From assembly GCA_020635115.1 (NCBI GenBank), contig JACKAK010000002.1, positions 62,001 through 126,000 of the forward strand: a stretch of DNA of 64,000 bases, given 5' to 3'. The DNA is from Halobacteriovoraceae bacterium (lineage in GTDB: Bacteria > Bdellovibrionota > Bacteriovoracia > Bacteriovoracales > Bacteriovoracaceae). Under the pieces are notes generated by a model, which made no database searches, was not told where the DNA came from, and was given only the letters and a program-made list of their open reading frames with translations. Position numbers and translations under genes: made by a program. Shown piece by piece: positions 62,369 to 64,000 of the stretch; positions within the stretch are counted from its first letter, which is position 1; each line of letters begins with the position of its first letter.

Positions 62369-64000
62369 CTAGAGTTTATTCCATTCGTCTTCATTTGATA
62401 CAATGTCACTTCCAGCAACTTGAGCTGAGTGGTTGTGATCATATTCAATTTTATTTTTAAATTCTAAAACACTATTTGGAGAACTTATCGAATCATTATC
62501 AGTCAATGTCTTATTTAATCCATTTAAATCTTCACCTTGAACTAAATCAGTTAATTTTTGAACAACAGCGCCTAATTGCTGAGCCTGTTTAGAAAGTTCT
62601 TGTCCTGATAAAGATGACTTATCCGATAAAGACACATTTTGTTGTGTTGCAAGATCTAACTCGCTTACGGCCTCGTTTACTTGTTCTATACCATCAGCTT
62701 GATCCTTAGACGAAACAAGTATTTGATCAGCATTTTTATTGATTTTTTCAAGTCCATTAATAACTTCCTCAATTGATTTCTTTACATCTATTAAGATTTC
62801 ATTACCATGTAGAACTCTTTCTTTGTTTTCACTTGCAACTTTTTCAGCTGCTTTTGTGCTATCTTTGACAATTGAAGAAATTTCTTTCGCGGCCTTACCA
62901 CTTAATAGGGCCAGATTACTTACTTCACTTGCAACGACGCTAAAACCTCTTCCATGCTCTCCGGCCCTTTCTGCCTCTACAGATGCATTGAAAGAGAGAA
63001 TTTTAGTTTGAAAAACAATATCATCTATAATTTTTGTCTTTGATGAAATTTCATCAAATATTTTAATTAATCCCGATATTTCTTCATTACTTTTTATAAT
63101 GCTATTCATTGACCCCGTTAATTCATTCATCTTTTGTCCGACTATATTTGAAATTTTTGAGGCCTCGTCAGAAATTTCCTTAGATTTTTCTGCTTCACTC
63201 ACATTGTTTCTGACCATTGATGAAATTTCTTCAATAGAGGACGCTGTTTCTTGAATAGCACTAGAATTTTCAGTGGATAATTCAGCTAATCTCATACTAT
63301 TTTCAGCAAGACCTTTAGACTCTCTTGAGACAACATTATAACTCTTTTTCAAATCTGAAATCAGATGAGTAAGTAAATTATTAAGTTTTTTAATCGTGAA
63401 AAAACATACAAGTGTAATCGCAACGAATCCTAAAATACTTAAAACAGTCATCCAAATAAGTGATTGTCTTTTTTCTGAAATAGTTTCTTGAATTATTTTT
63501 TCATTAATATATTCCAATTCTGTATCAACAAGAACTTTTAAATCATTTACTGCCGACGAAATAACAGTAAAAAATTTAACCACATCGACATTAAAATTTC
63601 CCTTTTCTGCTCGTTCTAATGCTAAATTGTATTTTTCATTTATAGTAATAAAATTTGCTTGTTCATAGAGTCCATTTACAATTCTTTGATTTGCTTTGGA
63701 TAGATTTACAATTGGAGACTTAAGGTTGGAGTTGACACCCACGTATAAATTTATAAGAGTATTTTTCTTTTTCTCATCTATTGCAGTATTTTTTGAAAAT
63801 ACACCAGATAAATTTGCTCTTAATTTTCCTAAATTTTCTTTTCCTTCTTCTAAAATTCTTAAACTAAGCATACTATCAGTAAAGCCTAAATTTTTTGACA
63901 ATTTTCCTATATAAGTATAATGAGAAAGTAATTTAAATATTAGTCCCGAATAATTTTTTAAATGTGTTTGTATCTCGTTTTTCCCATCTACCCATTGTCT
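62369..64000 (-). CDS. Methyl-accepting chemotaxis protein, 5' end outside the window
   Basis: The frame stays open to 64000, so the TTG at 63901 is not the start; the extra codons read on without a stop (VDGKNEIQTHLKNYSGL). One transmembrane helix is visible near residues 149-170 of the part after 63901, preceded by about 190 or more residues of helical periplasmic sensor. No obvious HAMP domain follows. The signalling tip has FQTKILSFNASVEAERAGEHGRGFSVVASEV split here as two overlapping known motifs; methylation helices flank it. No CheR/CheB docking pentapeptide is seen at the C terminus. Confidence 0.92.
   Translation of the reverse strand, partial: RQWVDGKNEIQTHLKNYSGLIFKLLSHYTYIGKLSKNLGFTDSMLSLRILEEGKENLGKLRANLSGVFSKNTAIDEKKKNTLINLYVGVNSNLKSPIVNLSKANQRIVNGLYEQANFITINEKYNLALERAEKGNFNVDVVKFFTVISSAVNDLKVLVDTELEYINEKIIQETISEKRQSLIWMTVLSILGFVAITLVCFFTIKKLNNLLTHLISDLKKSYNVVSRESKGLAENSMRLAELSTENSSAIQETASSIEEISSMVRNNVSEAEKSKEISDEASKISNIVGQKMNELTGSMNSIIKSNEEISGLIKIFDEISSKTKIIDDIVFQTKILSFNASVEAERAGEHGRGFSVVASEVSNLALLSGKAAKEISSIVKDSTKAAEKVASENKERVLHGNEILIDVKKSIEEVINGLEKINKNADQILVSSKDQADGIEQVNEAVSELDLATQQNVSLSDKSSLSGQELSKQAQQLGAVVQKLTDLVQGEDLNGLNKTLTDNDSISSPNSVLEFKNKIEYDHNHSAQVAGSDIVSNEDEWNKL

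Overview
The window is one continuous stretch of an AT-rich, gene-dense Gram-negative chromosome. I infer a motile member of the Bdellovibrionota, most likely a Bacteriovorax/Halobacteriovorax-type organism. The basis is the gene content: a Bat (aerotolerance-type) von Willebrand operon, short flagellins beside a fliD-fliS cluster, LpxH- and heptose-linked envelope genes, large pilin-like proteins, NFACT, RNase J, and many exported proteins that I cannot place. No rRNA or tRNA gene lies in the window, so the taxonomy is an inference. No transposon, phage or CRISPR array was seen.

Layout. (1) 1-5778, minus strand: moxR, a DUF58 gene, a membrane protein, batA, a batB-batC fusion and the start of batD. 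The 23S rRNA methyltransferase rlmI (5794-6969) lies just upstream, followed by a small exported protein and an NFACT/RqcH-like gene. (2) 9383-14226, plus strand: mutS2 and two exported proteins of unknown role. (3) 14231-19222, minus strand: a penicillin-binding transpeptidase, rlmE, an AAA+ regulator without GAFTGA, an inositol-monophosphatase-family gene and a polytopic membrane protein. (4) 19443-30739, plus strand: fliD, fliS and a fliT-like gene; a terminator; a dense run of a Maf-like protein, two GT9 glycosyltransferase-like proteins with an unreported 48-codon gene between them, a helical protein, a histidine kinase, a receiver protein, nadK and recN. (5) 30744-38079: lpxH-like, PilZ and flagellin genes (minus), a 1126-residue repeat lipoprotein (plus) and a second flagellin (minus), with three copies of one terminator hairpin. 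(6) 38331-41236, minus strand: hldC-type nucleotidyltransferase, RDD membrane protein, rsmE and prmA. (7) 41311-47309, plus strand: RNase J, a 1281-residue exported protein carrying two Aat-like (leucyl/phenylalanyl-tRNA-protein transferase fold) domains, and a B-box-type zinc protein. (8) 47317-57637, minus strand: three cysteine-rich prepilin-like proteins, then ftsZ, ftsA, an ftsQ-position protein, murB and murC. (9) 57739-64000, minus strand: bacteriohemerythrin, a CheR-CheB fusion, cheW, cheA and the 3' part of an MCP gene that runs off the window.

How the parts fit: flagellar filament and cap assembly, probable filament or surface glycosylation, and chemotaxis are spread over three blocks. 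Cell-wall synthesis and division form a shortened dcw cluster. The Bat operon, pilins and large secreted proteins point to an envelope-active, possibly predatory lifestyle.

The observations I rank highest are: the secreted tandem Aat-like protein; the CheR-REC-CheB single polypeptide; the almost perfect 273-bp tandem duplication in the lipoprotein; the three pilin-like proteins sharing a cysteine repeat; the hidden 48-codon gene in the glycosyltransferase run; an orphan intrinsic terminator suggesting a small RNA; and the strong over-representation of the tetranucleotide GGCC.
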